A stretch of DNA of 64,000 bases from Agrocybe praecox (lineage: Eukaryota > Basidiomycota > Agaricomycetes > Agaricales > Agrocybaceae), in the NCBI GenBank assembly GCA_964017145.1, contig OZ024849.1, forward strand, positions 806,001 to 870,000, given 5' to 3'. Of the stretch, positions 12,189-22,933 are shown piece after piece (positions within the stretch are counted from its first letter, which is position 1; each line of letters opens with the position of its first letter). The position numbers and the translations under genes are program-made. The notes under the pieces are model-generated. The model was given only the letters and a program-made list of their open reading frames with translations. It was not told the origin of the DNA and made no database searches.

Positions 12189-13670
12189 CCCTCCCCCACT
12201 GATTCCTGGTGGAGTCCAGTGGAGTCCACATAATCCCCTGGACTTCAGGGGATTAGCATGTTTTTTGTGTTGGATTCCACTGGAGTCTGGTGGACTCCAC
12301 CAGACTCCAGTCAAACTTTGTGTAAACTTGTTGTTTGCATGTTTTATGCAATGTCACTTATGTTAAAAAAAACATAACATTCACCAAAAACATGAAATTC
12401 ACACAAAAAAACATATTAAAAAGCGGAATTTAATTAATTAACTAAATTTATAATATACATGATTTTTATATACTTATATAATTATGTTTAATTTAAGAAA
12501 ATGGGGGGAAGGCAATATGGAAAGGGGAGGGCAGAGGGCAGAGAAGGAGAGGAGAGGGGGATAGGGCAGAGAGAGGAGATGGCTGGGAGAGGAAAGACAG
12601 AGGGCAGGGTAGAGGGGGGGATGGAACTTGGAGGGGAGAGACAGTGGGGCCCAGCCTGTGGACAGCGGCGGTGAGCGAGAAAATGGAGTGAACAGGGTAC
12701 TTACCTCGTCGTCGTCCTTAACGCCCCCCTCCTCACCTTGCCACGTCACGCCCCCCAACCGCGGCCCCTCGTGTTCGTCGGTGTCGCCACGCTCGTCCGT
12801 CGGCGTGTCGTTGTCGTCACTGGCGTTGTCACCGCTGGCATCGTGTGTCGTTCGTCGTCGCTGCCACGTCGTCGTCGTCGAATCGTTGTTGTGTCGTTGC
12901 CGGCGTTGGTGTCGTCGTCGTTGTGGGCGTTGGCGTCGTTGTGGGTGTTGCTCCGTGGTGGCGACGGAGGGTGGGTGGGTCGTCGTCGTGTCGTCGTATC
13001 ATTGTGTCGTCGTCGTCGTGGCGTTGGCGTGTCGTTGTCGTCGTTCGCGTCGTTGTCATTGTCGTTCGCGTCGTGGTGTCGTTCACGTCGTCGCGTTGTT
13101 GGCGTCGTCGTCGTTGTTGGCGTCATTGGCGTCGTCGTTGGTGATGCGGCGTGGTGGCGACGGGACATGGTGGTGACGGACGGTGGGTGGATGGTGGTGG
13201 TAGTGGTAAGAAGCAAGGAAAGAGTGATGACGTGGCCAGGGCAGCGGGTTGTGGCTGTGCCGGCAATTTCCGAACTGGCCCGAACGTCTATTTTAGGAAT
13301 TTTGCAGAAATTGTTGTTTGTATGTCACACGGACCTCCTAAAATTATGAAAAAATCACGTAAATTCCTAAAATATTCGAAATATATTTATCAAACATCAT
13401 ATATGACGTAATATGTTACGGTTTTGGCAGAAATGACAAAATAACCATGAAAAAATAAAATAAAACATATCACAGTCCATGTTGAGTCCAGATTGAGTCC
13501 AGATTGAGTCCAGTCCACCATATTCCGGTGCCGAGTCCAGTATGAGACTCAGTCCACCCCCAATCCAGGTGGAGTCCAGTACTTGAGCTTGGCTGGGGCT
13601 ACCAGCCATTTGGAACAGTGCAAAAAGTACCGGACTCCACTGGACTCCGTCAGGAATCAGTGGGGGAGTG
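12189..13670 (-). mobile_element. Element B: inverted copy of element A
   Basis: The termini CCCTCCCCCACT and AGTGGGGGAGTG are flanked by TA on both sides. The right 450 bases (about 13220-13670) are the reverse complement of the left end of element A, including the GGACTCCACTGGACTCC motifs. The interior is a long GTC/GTT triplet-rich region (12770-13140). Long open frames there are by-products of the triplet repeat. No transposase is present. Confidence 0.75.
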
Positions 13671-14640
13671 TAAAGCCCTCCTTTTTACATACATATTTAT
13701 GACTTCTTACTTTATTTTCTTTTAATTTTTTGCCACATACTTATGATTGTTATGAGAAGTTATGCCTGGACTCTGCATATATATGATCTTTATGTTCTGC
13801 ATAGCTACATTCCTTTTTTCTATTTTAAAGCTTATAATTTTCTATTTTTTATTAATATTACATAGGACTTTTGGTGCATGCGAGTTGGGTAGTCAGTCCG
13901 GATTACGAAGCTATTTGTCACTTTACTCATTTATAAGTTCAACTAACACAAGCATTATTGTTATTTGCTCATAACAGACCTTGTAAGATGTGTGAATTCA
14001 CAATAGTGAGTGCTTAATGAGTAACCTTGCTTGTTTAGAAATATTGTACTGTGCATATAATCTTATATACTGTACCAGTGTGTATGGTAGCAATGTAATG
14101 CATAATGCACCTCAAAAAATGGTGCCTAATCCATAGGTTTGTAACACATAATGCATGCCTGGTTGCTAGCAATGAACCATTGATTCATTCAGAGAATGAA
14201 GTTAGTCTTCAAAGCCATTGATCGGCAAGGTTCCCATCGCCAATTTTTGGTTTCATAACACATAACGGGCCAGAAGTTGGATTGATGAGGAGACAGGACA
14301 CGGTTATTCTAGCTTAGCTGGACAGCACAACTCAGATCCAGATAATCTGGTCTAGGCTAATCAATTTGTTGTATCAACAACTTGATAGTGAGTGTTCCAC
14401 CCTCTGATTGACCATTGCATTGAAAAAAATCTTTTGAAGTAAAATTGGCGAATTTTCTGAACAAAAGGTATTAAATAGATAATACCGAAAATGGAACAAA
14501 TTTTCAGACCTTCAGTTGCAGTGTTTAAAGGAATGAAAAGAGACATCATAATGGTTCATGATGTCACAATTCAAATAGTAGGATATTGGGAAAAGAAGTA
14601 TAAGAACTGGCAGATTTCAAAAAATGAAAAGAAAAATCAA
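13671..14640. other. AT-rich spacer without a recognisable gene
   Basis: Only short open frames are present, with no recognisable motif, repeat end or splice structure. Confidence 0.5.
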
Positions 14641-15221
14641 GTAAAAGGAAATCAACTATAAAATTTCAAAGGATATTAAAAAGAAAAAAAGAATAAAAAG
14701 AAAAAAAAAGAATGAAAGGATGAAAGAAAAAAGGGAAAGAGAGAGAAAAGGGCAAGAGAGAAAGAAAGAAAAAAAAAAAAAAAAAAAAAAAAAAGCCAAG
14801 AAAAGAAAAGAAAAGAAAATAAAGCAGTTGAAGAGCAAAGGAAAGAAGAAAAAAAATAGAAGAGACAAGAAGAAAAGGAAAGAAGGAAAGAAAGGGAAGG
14901 AATTAAAGAGCAATGGAAAGAAGAAAAGGAAAGAAAAGGAAAGAACTAAAAAGCAAAGGAAAGAAGACAAGACAAGAAGAAGACAAGACAAGACAAAGAA
15001 GACAAGAAAAGGAAAAGGAAAGAAGAAAAGGAAAAGAAGAAAAGAAAAGAAAGAAGAGAAGAGAAAAGGAAAGAAGAAAAGAAAAAAATAGAAAAAAAAA
15101 AAAAAAAAAAAAAAAGAGAAGAGAAGAAGAGAAAAAGAAAGAAAAAAAGAAGAGAAAAGGAAAGAAGAAGAGAAGGAGAGAAAGGAAGCGAGGAAAAGAA
15201 GAGAAAGGAAAGGAAAGATAG
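14640..15221 (+). repeat. Polypurine tract of about 580 bases
   Basis: The plus strand is almost purely A and G, with A-runs of 28 bases (about 14767-14794) and 24 bases (about 15091-15114). GAAA/GGAA units predominate. The Ty3 element is inserted at its right end, at GATAG. Long Lys/Glu/Arg open frames here are composition artefacts. Confidence 0.9.
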
Positions 15222-15996
15222 TGTCAGGGCAACACTAAGATCAGTGTGACAAGGCCACCAACAAAGACAAAGCAAGAGGGAGAGAAAGAGAGAAAGAGAG
15301 AAAGAGATATGAAGAGAGAGAGAGAGACACTCAATGGTTCTAAGAGATCACACCAATGATAGTGGATATCCTAAGAGATTGAAGCTGGGGCTACAGCTAC
15401 ATACATGTCCAGTATATATACCCTACAGCTATTCTAGAATATTCCTACACATCAGTAATTTGTAATATTAGTTTCTGGCGGTTTTTACACCTAAAAAACC
15501 ACGAAAACCTACCAAAAACGCCGAAATAGGGAAACCTGACAACCTAAGTCTAGTTTTCAGGAAACCTGTAAATTAAGAAGGCGCGAAGATGGCAACCAAT
15601 ACAAAGTGTAAGCTTAATCTTATAATTTTGACTAAAACCTGCCTTTATCCAGCCTAATTCTGTGCTTACCAGGTTTCCAAACACCTATAAACGGCAGAAA
15701 CTGGCGGAAACGTTGAAACAAATATTACGAATTACTGATGCATGGCATCATAGAAAGGAATGATGAGTAAAGCAATGACATCATAAAGAAAGTAAAAGAA
15801 TGATGTGGAATGATGTAGAATGGATGAGGCTATGCTCATGGGAAATTAAAGTGATAAGTATCTAATCAAATGATAATCAAGAGATAATCAAGAGATAATC
15901 AAAGATATGAAACAGATAAGATATCTACACATCTACAAAAGGGAAAAATGCAAAATAAATGTAGAAAAATAAGGAAAAATAGGGGAAACCCTGACA
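15222..15996 (-). repeat. 3' LTR of the chromovirus, carrying a MITE
   Basis: Matches the other LTR throughout apart from extra GAGAAA- and GATAATCAA-type units and a 291-bp insertion at 15450-15740. Without the insertion it is about 480 bases. Confidence 0.9.
15450..15740. mobile_element. 291-bp MITE inside the 3' LTR
   Basis: Absent from the 5' LTR, which gives the empty site. The ends are inverted: CATCAGTAATTTGTAATATT at the left and its complement with one mismatch at the right. The dinucleotide CA flanks both sides and occurs once in the empty site, so a 2-bp duplication is likely. It has no coding capacity. Confidence 0.8.
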
Positions 15997-16075
15997 TCAC
16001 CCCCTCTCTAAGGCACATTTCCCACAATGTGCACATGTATGACTGAGTTTGGAGGGTTTCAGAGGAGGTGGAGGT

Positions 16076-19000
16076 TCAGTTAATTAAAGGAGAAAATGAA
16101 AGTCTATCAAAAGTGAGAGCAGATATTTTTCTGGGAGCAGCTGGGTGTTTTGCATGAAATTCCTTGATTGATTTAGCTGCCCTCTTCAAATTTTCAGCAG
16201 GTTCCCAAGTACTTTCTTCATTTGGGTAGTTTTTCCATTTAACCAAGTACTGCAGCTTATTTCTGAATAATCTGCTGTCCTTGATGTACTCAACTTCCCA
16301 TTCAGGATTTTCACCTTTGATAACTGGTGGAGGTCTGGAAGGAGGCTTTCTACCAACTGGATCAGGATGATGGGGCATGAGCTTGACCACATTTAATACA
16401 GGATGGATCGTCATGGTGGAAGGCAATTTCAATTCATAGGCATTTGGACCAACAACTTTGGTAATCTTGTATGGTCCATATCTTTTGTCCTCCAATTTCT
16501 TGGAAGGCCTATCAGTCTTCAAGTCCTTGCCATCTAGCCAAACCATGTCCCCAACCTTATACTCAGTAGGTGTACCTCTGTGCCTATCATAGAACTTGGC
16601 CATGTCATCAGCAGCCTTTTTGAGTGCAGACTCTGCTTCTTTTCTGGCCTCTTCCATGTTTTTCACAAAGGTATCTACAGTGTCCATCTTGCTGTCTCTA
16701 AGAGGTTCTGTGCCCATCCTGGGATGTCTACCATTATTGAGCATGAAAGGTGTTTGCCTAGTAGATGCTTGAACTCTGTTGTTGTAGGAGAATTCAGGTA
16801 AGGACAACCATTCTACCCAGTCATTTTGTCTGTGGTTTATGAAGAGCCTGAGGTATTGTTCTACTTCTTGATTTACCCTCTCAGTTTGACCATCTGTCTG
16901 AGGGTGATAGGCTGTAGATGAAGCAGTCTGAATACCTAGTAAGGAGTTGAGCTCTTTCATAAACTTGGAGACAAACTGGGGACCTCTATCACAGATTATT
17001 TTGATAGGTAGACCATGCAGTTTCCAGACATAGTCCCTGTAGAGCTTAGCAGTACCTTCAGATGTGACTTCATCTGTGGTAGGTATGATGTGGATCATCT
17101 TGCTAAGCCTATCTACAACTATCATAATGGCATTGTACCCTTGACACTCAGGTAATCCAGTGATAAAGTCCACAGTAATGGTTTACCAGACATCAGAAGG
17201 AATTTCAGTAGGAGTCAGGAAGCCAACAGGCTTAGCTGGGAATGTCTTTGTCCTGTTACATCTATCACAGCTTCTAGTGTAGGCTGCAATGTAGTGAGAC
17301 ATTCCTGGCCACCAATAATTTCTAGAGACAAGCTCTATTGTCTTCCATTTTCCTGGATGTCCAGCAATATAGGCATCATGATGTAGTTCCACAACTTTCC
17401 TTCTAAGATCTTTGTCCTTAGGAACATACACCTTCCCTCTGTAGAGAATAAGTCCTTGCTCTTCTGCCCATTCCTGTCCTTCTATCTTCTTGGTTGAAGA
17501 TCCCTTCAATTCCTGTACTGCCTTTACAACCTTTTCATCCATGTCCTTTGCCTCTCTGATTTTCTTCAGAAGATCAGTCTCAGGACCAGACAAAATGGTA
17601 TGCCTCTGTTTGAGAGCTTGGATTTTGAAGTAGGAAGGTTTGAGGAGAACTACATTTTCATTATCATTCTCCCCCTTCTTATGATCTGATCTTCTTGACA
17701 GAGCATCTGGCTTTAAGGATTTTTTACCAGGTCTATGATGAAGAGAAAAGTCAAATCTGGACAAAAAAAGAGACCATCTGGCCTGCCTCCTGCTTAGCTT
17801 CTGGGCAGTCATAAAGTACTCTAGATTTTTGTGGTCTGTCCAAATCTCAAAGGTATGTTGAGTCCCTTCAAGATAATGTCTCCATTCATCTAGTGCCCTG
17901 ATAATTGCCAGCATTTCCTTGTCATGAATCTCATAATTTCTTTCTACTTCAGAAAGGCTCTTAGACATAAAAGCAACAGGATGCCATTTCCCATCTGATC
18001 CTTCCTGAGATAAGACAGCCCCAGTAGCATAATCTGAGCTATCTGCTTCAACTTTATATGGCTTATTATCATCAGGGAAAACCAAAACAGGGGAGGATGT
18101 GACCTTAAGCTTTAACTGATCAAAGGCTTCCTGATGTCTAAGTCCCCATCTCCAGACTGTTCCCTTCTTTGTCAATTCATGAAGTGGCTTGGCAATGTTT
18201 GCAAAATCCTCTATGAACCTTCTGTAGAAGTTGACAAATCCCAAGAATGATTGAATATCCTTGACATTTTCAGGTTCAGGCCATTTGGAGACTCCCTCTA
18301 CCTTGACAGGATCCATCTCGATTTTGCCTTGTGAAATGATAAGTCCAAGATATTCAATCTTTTCCTTTTCAAATTCACATTTTTCTGCTTTGAGGTAGAG
18401 TTTGTTCTCTTCTAGGATTTGCAGAACCTTCTTGACTACTTCCCTATGATGTTCAAGAGTCTCAGTGAAAACCAATATGTCATCCATGTAGACAATGACA
18501 ACATTGCCATCAATAAGCTCTATGAAGATGTCATTCATCATAGTTTGAAAGGTGGCAGGACTATTGGTTAAGCCAAAGAACATGACTAATGGTTCAAACA
18601 GCCCTCTATTAGTTCTAAAGGCTGCCTTCCATTCATCTCCTTTCTTAACCCTGACATTGTTAAATCCCCATCTGACATCCAGCTTGGTGAAGTATTTAGC
18701 TTTACTGAGTTTGGTGATGATATCAGAAATGAGAGGTAGAGGGTAGGAGTTTTTGATAGTCATTTCATTTAGCTTTCTATAGTCCTGTACTAGTCTAAGA
18801 GAGCCATCCTTCTTCTTGACAAAGAAAACAGGGGATGCCATAGGTGACTTAGAAGGTCTAATTCTGCCAGATTTCAGATTTTCCTCTAGAAAGGCATCAA
18901 GCTCTTTCTGCTCCTTAGGTGAAAGAGGATATATCTTTGATCTATATGGCTCAGAACTAGGCTTCAGCTCAATAGCATGATCCCAAGGCTTTCTATCTGG

Positions 19001-19867
19001 TAGCCTGTCAAAAGATTCCTTTGAGAATACCCCTTTGAATTGATGATAGTGCTTGGGAACAGCTTCTTCAAAGGATTTCTTTGGGGAATCAGCTTTCTGG
19101 TGAGATTCTTCTGCCAGCTTTTGGGACACAGTGGAAGTAGCATTAATAGACTGCCATTGAGGATGTAAACGAGAAATAAAAATCCTATCCTCAGGCTCAA
19201 TCTCAGAGTCAGAGTCAGGTGACTGATCTACAAGATCTACACCTTCATCATCAAACTGAGGAAGCTGTCTTCTTTGCACTGCAGCTATTCTCTGCCTCTT
19301 CCTCCTGGCTCTAACAACTTCCATATGACAATCAGGTGGACATCTGAGGAATTGGACATCTCCTTTCTGCCAGTCAACATTAGGATTGTGTAGATAAAGC
19401 CAGGTGTGTCCAATAATAGCAGTTTTATCTCCTAAGTCACATATAGCAAAGGTGGCCTTTTCTGTATGGTTTTTGTAGATCATAATCAAGTCAACTTCTT
19501 CATGAATAGAGCCACTCTTGTTGAGGGTTCCATCTACATTGTAGACAGGAATGGCTCTAGGAAGTTTTCTTGTGTTTAGATTATGATATTTCACAAAACC
19601 AGTATCCAGGAAAAGACCAGTGGCACCAGAGTCAAGCAAAGCATTCACAGAAAGCCTTTTTCCTGTATCCATTGTCTTTAGTGTAACTGACAGATGGGTA
19701 GAGGTCTTAGGCTTGTGGTTCAGAATGTAGATCCTTTCAGGGGGGGAGGAAGAGGGTGAATCAGAGGGCATGATTTCTGTATCAGAATTTGAAGAGGAGA
19801 GGTTGGCTTTATTACTTTCATCTTCTAATACATTAAATCTATTCCATTGGGACATGTCCTTCACCAA
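16076..19867 (-). pseudogene. pol: Chromovirus pol polyprotein with one nonsense codon
   Basis: The protein reads, in order: aspartic protease (LLDSGATGLFLD), reverse transcriptase with catalytic YMDD followed by ILVF, RNase H (EADSSDYATGAVLSQ), a DALSRR linker, integrase H2C2 zinc finger (GHPGKWKTIE, later CDRCNRTK), integrase core starting DFITGLPE, and a C-terminal chromodomain (YLVKWKNYPNEESTWEP). A TAA at 17183-17185 stops the frame just before the integrase core. The frame resumes immediately, so a single AAA-to-TAA change explains it. The enzyme would copy the element RNA and integrate it; the chromodomain is thought to guide integration to marked chromatin. As it stands integrase would be truncated. 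The pol frame is -1 relative to gag. Confidence 0.9.
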
Positions 19868-19875
19868 TGGAGCCT

Positions 19876-20946
19876 TTAAAAACCCTTTTCTGATTCATTC
19901 TTGTTTCCTTGTTCTTCCTTGATCAGTTTCCCATAGAAGTCCTTCAGCTCCTCATGGTTCATGGCATTGATGTTCACTGTAGATCTACAGTGCTCTGCCT
20001 TGTGACCAGGTTTTCTGCATTTAAAGCAGATAAGAGGCCTAACTGACTTCCATCCTGAATCTACTTCCATGGGGACCACATCTGGTTGCTTTGCCTGAGC
20101 AACAAAACCTCTCTGACTGCTTGTAAAGGGAGAAGGACTAGGGGCTGCTGGCTTAGGCTGAGGTTTAGGAGCCTTTGAGAAGGGAGAAGAGGTGGTAGAT
20201 GTAGACTTATTAAAGGCTTCCATCTGTCTCCACTGCCTGTCCAGCTTGGTAGCCCAGGAGATCCAGCCATTCAGAGTCTTGGGCATATCAGGGACATTGT
20301 AGACCTTTTCCCTGAGTGATCTGTTTAACCCAGTCTGAAACTTCTCAACCAAAGCAGCATCATTGTACCCAGTATCAGAGACCAATTCCCTAAAGCTTGC
20401 CACATATTCATCAGCAGTTTGACTTCCCTGCTTCAGAAGATTCATTTTGTGTCTGGCTGTGCTAGCAGGGTCTGGATCTCCAAATACTTCCCTGAATTCA
20501 TAGATAAAGTCATCCCAAAGGCCTTCCTTGGAATAGTCTCCATCTAGAATTTTGGTTTTGTTCAGTGCCCATTTCCCAGCAGTACCTTCCTTCATATAGG
20601 ACAGGGCACAAACAACTTTTTGAAGGTCATCTGTAATCCCCTTCCCATAGAAATATAATTTGAGTTGACTGAGGAAGGTTTCTGCTTTTGACATAGAACC
20701 ATCATATGGCTCAGGGGGGGAAACCTTGATTCCAGACTGTGAACCAAAGGTAAAAGGACCATGACTAGCAGGGGAAAGATGGACTTCTCTAGCAGCAGAG
20801 GAGAATGGTGATTGAGTGGTTGGAGGTATGACTGACTGTTGCTGCTGCTGCCTTAAGAGAGTCACCTCCTGGGTAAGGAGAGAGATTTGTTGAAGGAGCT
20901 CCTCCACAGAGGGAAGAGTAGTGGTAGTGGTAGTGGTAGTGTCCAT
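19876..20946 (-). CDS. gag: Chromovirus Gag
   Basis: A 356-aa protein starting MDTTTTTTTTLP. It has an N-terminal Gln-rich coiled-coil segment, a central retrotransposon gag domain (about residues 85-220, including YMKEGTAGKWALN and ADEYVASFRELV), a Pro/Ser-rich linker, and one CCHC zinc knuckle CFKCRKPGHKAEHC near residue 310. Gag forms the particle that packages the element RNA. The stop codon overlaps the probable frameshift site into pol. The leader between this gene and the 5' LTR is about 530 bases. Confidence 0.93.
   Translation of the reverse strand: MDTTTTTTTTLPSVEELLQQISLLTQEVTLLRQQQQQSVIPPTTQSPFSSAAREVHLSPASHGPFTFGSQSGIKVSPPEPYDGSMSKAETFLSQLKLYFYGKGITDDLQKVVCALSYMKEGTAGKWALNKTKILDGDYSKEGLWDDFIYEFREVFGDPDPASTARHKMNLLKQGSQTADEYVASFRELVSDTGYNDAALVEKFQTGLNRSLREKVYNVPDMPKTLNGWISWATKLDRQWRQMEAFNKSTSTTSSPFSKAPKPQPKPAAPSPSPFTSSQRGFVAQAKQPDVVPMEVDSGWKSVRPLICFKCRKPGHKAEHCRSTVNINAMNHEELKDFYGKLIKEEQGNKNESEKGF
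19879..19885 (-). promoter_or_regulatory. Probable -1 ribosomal frameshift site GGGTTTT
   Basis: Read in the gag frame the last codons are AAG-GGT-TTT-TAA. The heptamer G-GGT-TTT fits the X-XXY-YYZ slippery pattern and directly precedes the stop. A -1 slip gives TTA-AAG-GCT-CCA and continues in the open pol frame. I did not identify a stimulatory pseudoknot. Confidence 0.65.
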
Positions 20947-21475
20947 CTTGGTGCAGATAAAGTAGAGGCTCTCTGGTGTGTGTGTGGGAGAAGCTATCTA
21001 CAAAAAGTGCCCTTGAGACTATACTAAGTAACTAAAAAAAAGGCTATGTAATGGATACCCAGTTGTCACCCCAAACACAGTGGGTCTAAACCTAGGATCA
21101 CAGGGTTGACTACCTGGTATTTTCCTAGACCACCAAAGACAGAGACAGTTGGCCTGAATCTGCCCCAACAGTTGGTATCCCTATCTACAAGTTCACACAC
21201 AACACACAACAGAGAGTGAGAAATCCAGTAGAAAGAGAGGTGTCTTGAGGAGATGTTGAAATTGGGGAGGGAGAAATGATATAGAAGATTGGGAGGATAT
21301 TGGAGGTTGAAGGGTTGGTAATAGTGATGAAAATGGTATATGTGGTAAGAGGATCTGAGGGGAAATGGTGGAAAGAGGGATGAATGGATTGGTGTAGATA
21401 AATGTAGGTTGATGTAGGTAAAGGTGAAATGATGGATAGTGATTGGTAGAGTTGTCTGAGAGAGCTTCAATCTTC

Positions 21476-21938
21476 TGTCAGGGCAACACTAAGATCAGTG
21501 TGACAAGGCCACCAACAAAGACAAAGCAAGAGGGAGAGAAAGAGAGAAAGAGATATGAAGAGAGAGAGAGAGACACTCAATGGTTCTAAGAGATCACACC
21601 AATGATAGTGGATATCCTAAGAGATTGAAGCTGGGGCTACAGCTACATACATGTCCAGTATATATACCCTACAGCTATTCTAGAATATTCCTACATGACA
21701 TCATAGAAAGGAATGATGAGTAAAGCAATGACATCATAAAGAAAGTAAAAGAATGATGTGGAATGATGTAGAATGGATGAGGCTATGCTCATGGGAAATT
21801 AAAGTGATAAGTATCTAATCAAATGATAATCAAGAGATAATCAAAGATATGAAACAGATAAGATATCTACACATCTACAAAAGGGAAAAATGCAAAATAA
21901 ATGTAGAAAAATAAGGAAAAATAGGGGAAACCCTGACA
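21476..21938 (-). repeat. 5' LTR of the chromovirus
   Basis: A 463-bp direct copy of the other LTR, with TG and CA ends, followed by the GATAG duplication. It carries the minus-strand promoter for the element. Confidence 0.92.
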
Positions 21939-22097
21939 GATAGATAGAAAGAAAGCAGAAAAAGAAAGAGACAAAGAAAAAATAAATAAATAGAACTTGT
22001 ACAATCATTGTTGATCAAAGTTTACTTAGGTCAACCCCCTCACCCAAATCAAAGTTGGCTGACATACCCCCTTGCTCAAGTCTATCAGTCACCCCTC

Positions 22098-22280
22098 TTA
22101 TCCAAGGCAATCACTCACCTTACTGCTCGGGTCAACCCTCTTACCCAAGGCAATCACTCATCTTATCACTCAAGTCAACCCTCTTACCCAAGGCAATTAC
22201 TCACCTTACCGCTCAAGTCAACCCTCTTACCCAAGGCAATCACTTACTCTACCACTCAAGTCAATCCTCTTATCCAAGTC
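22098..22280 (+). repeat. 43-bp minisatellite, about four copies
   Basis: Units of 43 bases begin CAAGGCAATCACTCACCTTA and end TCAACCCTCTTACC, repeated about four times with few changes. Weaker related sequence (CTCAAGTCAA blocks) extends on both sides to about 22020 and 22440. The period is not a multiple of three, and the repeats are contiguous without spacers. Confidence 0.8.
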
Positions 22281-22930
22281 AAAGTAGGCTGCCCTACCCC
22301 CCTTGCTCAAGTCCATTTATTAATCTACCACCCAAGTCAACCCCTTGCTAAAGCTGATTGGTCAATCTTATACCCAAGTCAAAGCCAATTGACTAACCCC
22401 ATTGCACAAGTGAACCCTGTTATTCGTAGTGGCTCACTACTTCAACCCTTTTACTTGCCTCCCTGTTTACCCTGATCCATATAGCATTTTTGAATCAGGT
22501 CAATGCTCTTTCATAGTAGTACAAAATGCCCTATACAGCCCTCAATATACAAGATACATGTGTACCAAACACACCATAGTATAGCTTATATACATGCCTA
22601 CCATCACTCAAAAGATGACCCCAAACACATCTCTAACACCCAAAATACAACCAAAATGGTGGCCCAATATGCAGAAAAAGTACCCTAAAAATAGCCCAGA
22701 CCATATTCCAGATCTGTCTCGGAGGACCTCTGGAACCAGCCCCTATTCAAGGAAATTTCACAGTGACAGGAAAGATCCATGTCACAGCGCCAACAGAACG
22801 CTGAGAGAAAAGAACAGCCAGTCTTTCTTTCCTTTCTTCCATCCCAGACACCCCCTCTTAGGTTGCAAAAACGAGTGGAATTGTGTAACCTAATAGGTAT
22901 AAATTATGGGGCCACTGAAGTGTAAGAGGT
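22281..22930. other. Repeat-flank spacer without a recognisable gene
   Basis: Decaying minisatellite-like sequence and AT-rich DNA lead up to the broken 3' end of the LINE. No gene is seen. Confidence 0.5.
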
Positions 22931-22933
22931 GAA

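Larger units (their letters stand above)
15222..21938 (-). mobile_element. Ty3/gypsy chromovirus, near-complete
   Basis: Two direct LTRs (15222-15996 and 21476-21938) both begin TGTCAGGG and end CCTGACA and enclose gag and pol on the minus strand. The 5-bp target duplication is perfect: GATAG at 15217-15221 and 21939-21943. The order is gag, protease, reverse transcriptase, RNase H, integrase, chromodomain, which defines a chromovirus. The LTRs appear nearly identical apart from short tandem-unit differences and one small insertion, so integration is recent. A purine-rich stretch (minus-strand AGAGAGGGGG) directly precedes the 3' LTR and is a likely polypurine tract. Confidence 0.95.

Noticed and set aside
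12628..13349. Val/Arg/Ser-rich open frames of about 200 codons on both strands
   Set aside because: GTC/GTT triplet composition of element B; no conserved motif and no splice signals.
14720..15221. Lys/Glu/Arg-rich open frames
   Set aside because: Direct result of the polypurine tract.
22098..22280. CRISPR-like array
   Set aside because: The 43-bp units are contiguous with no unique spacers, and the sequence is eukaryotic.
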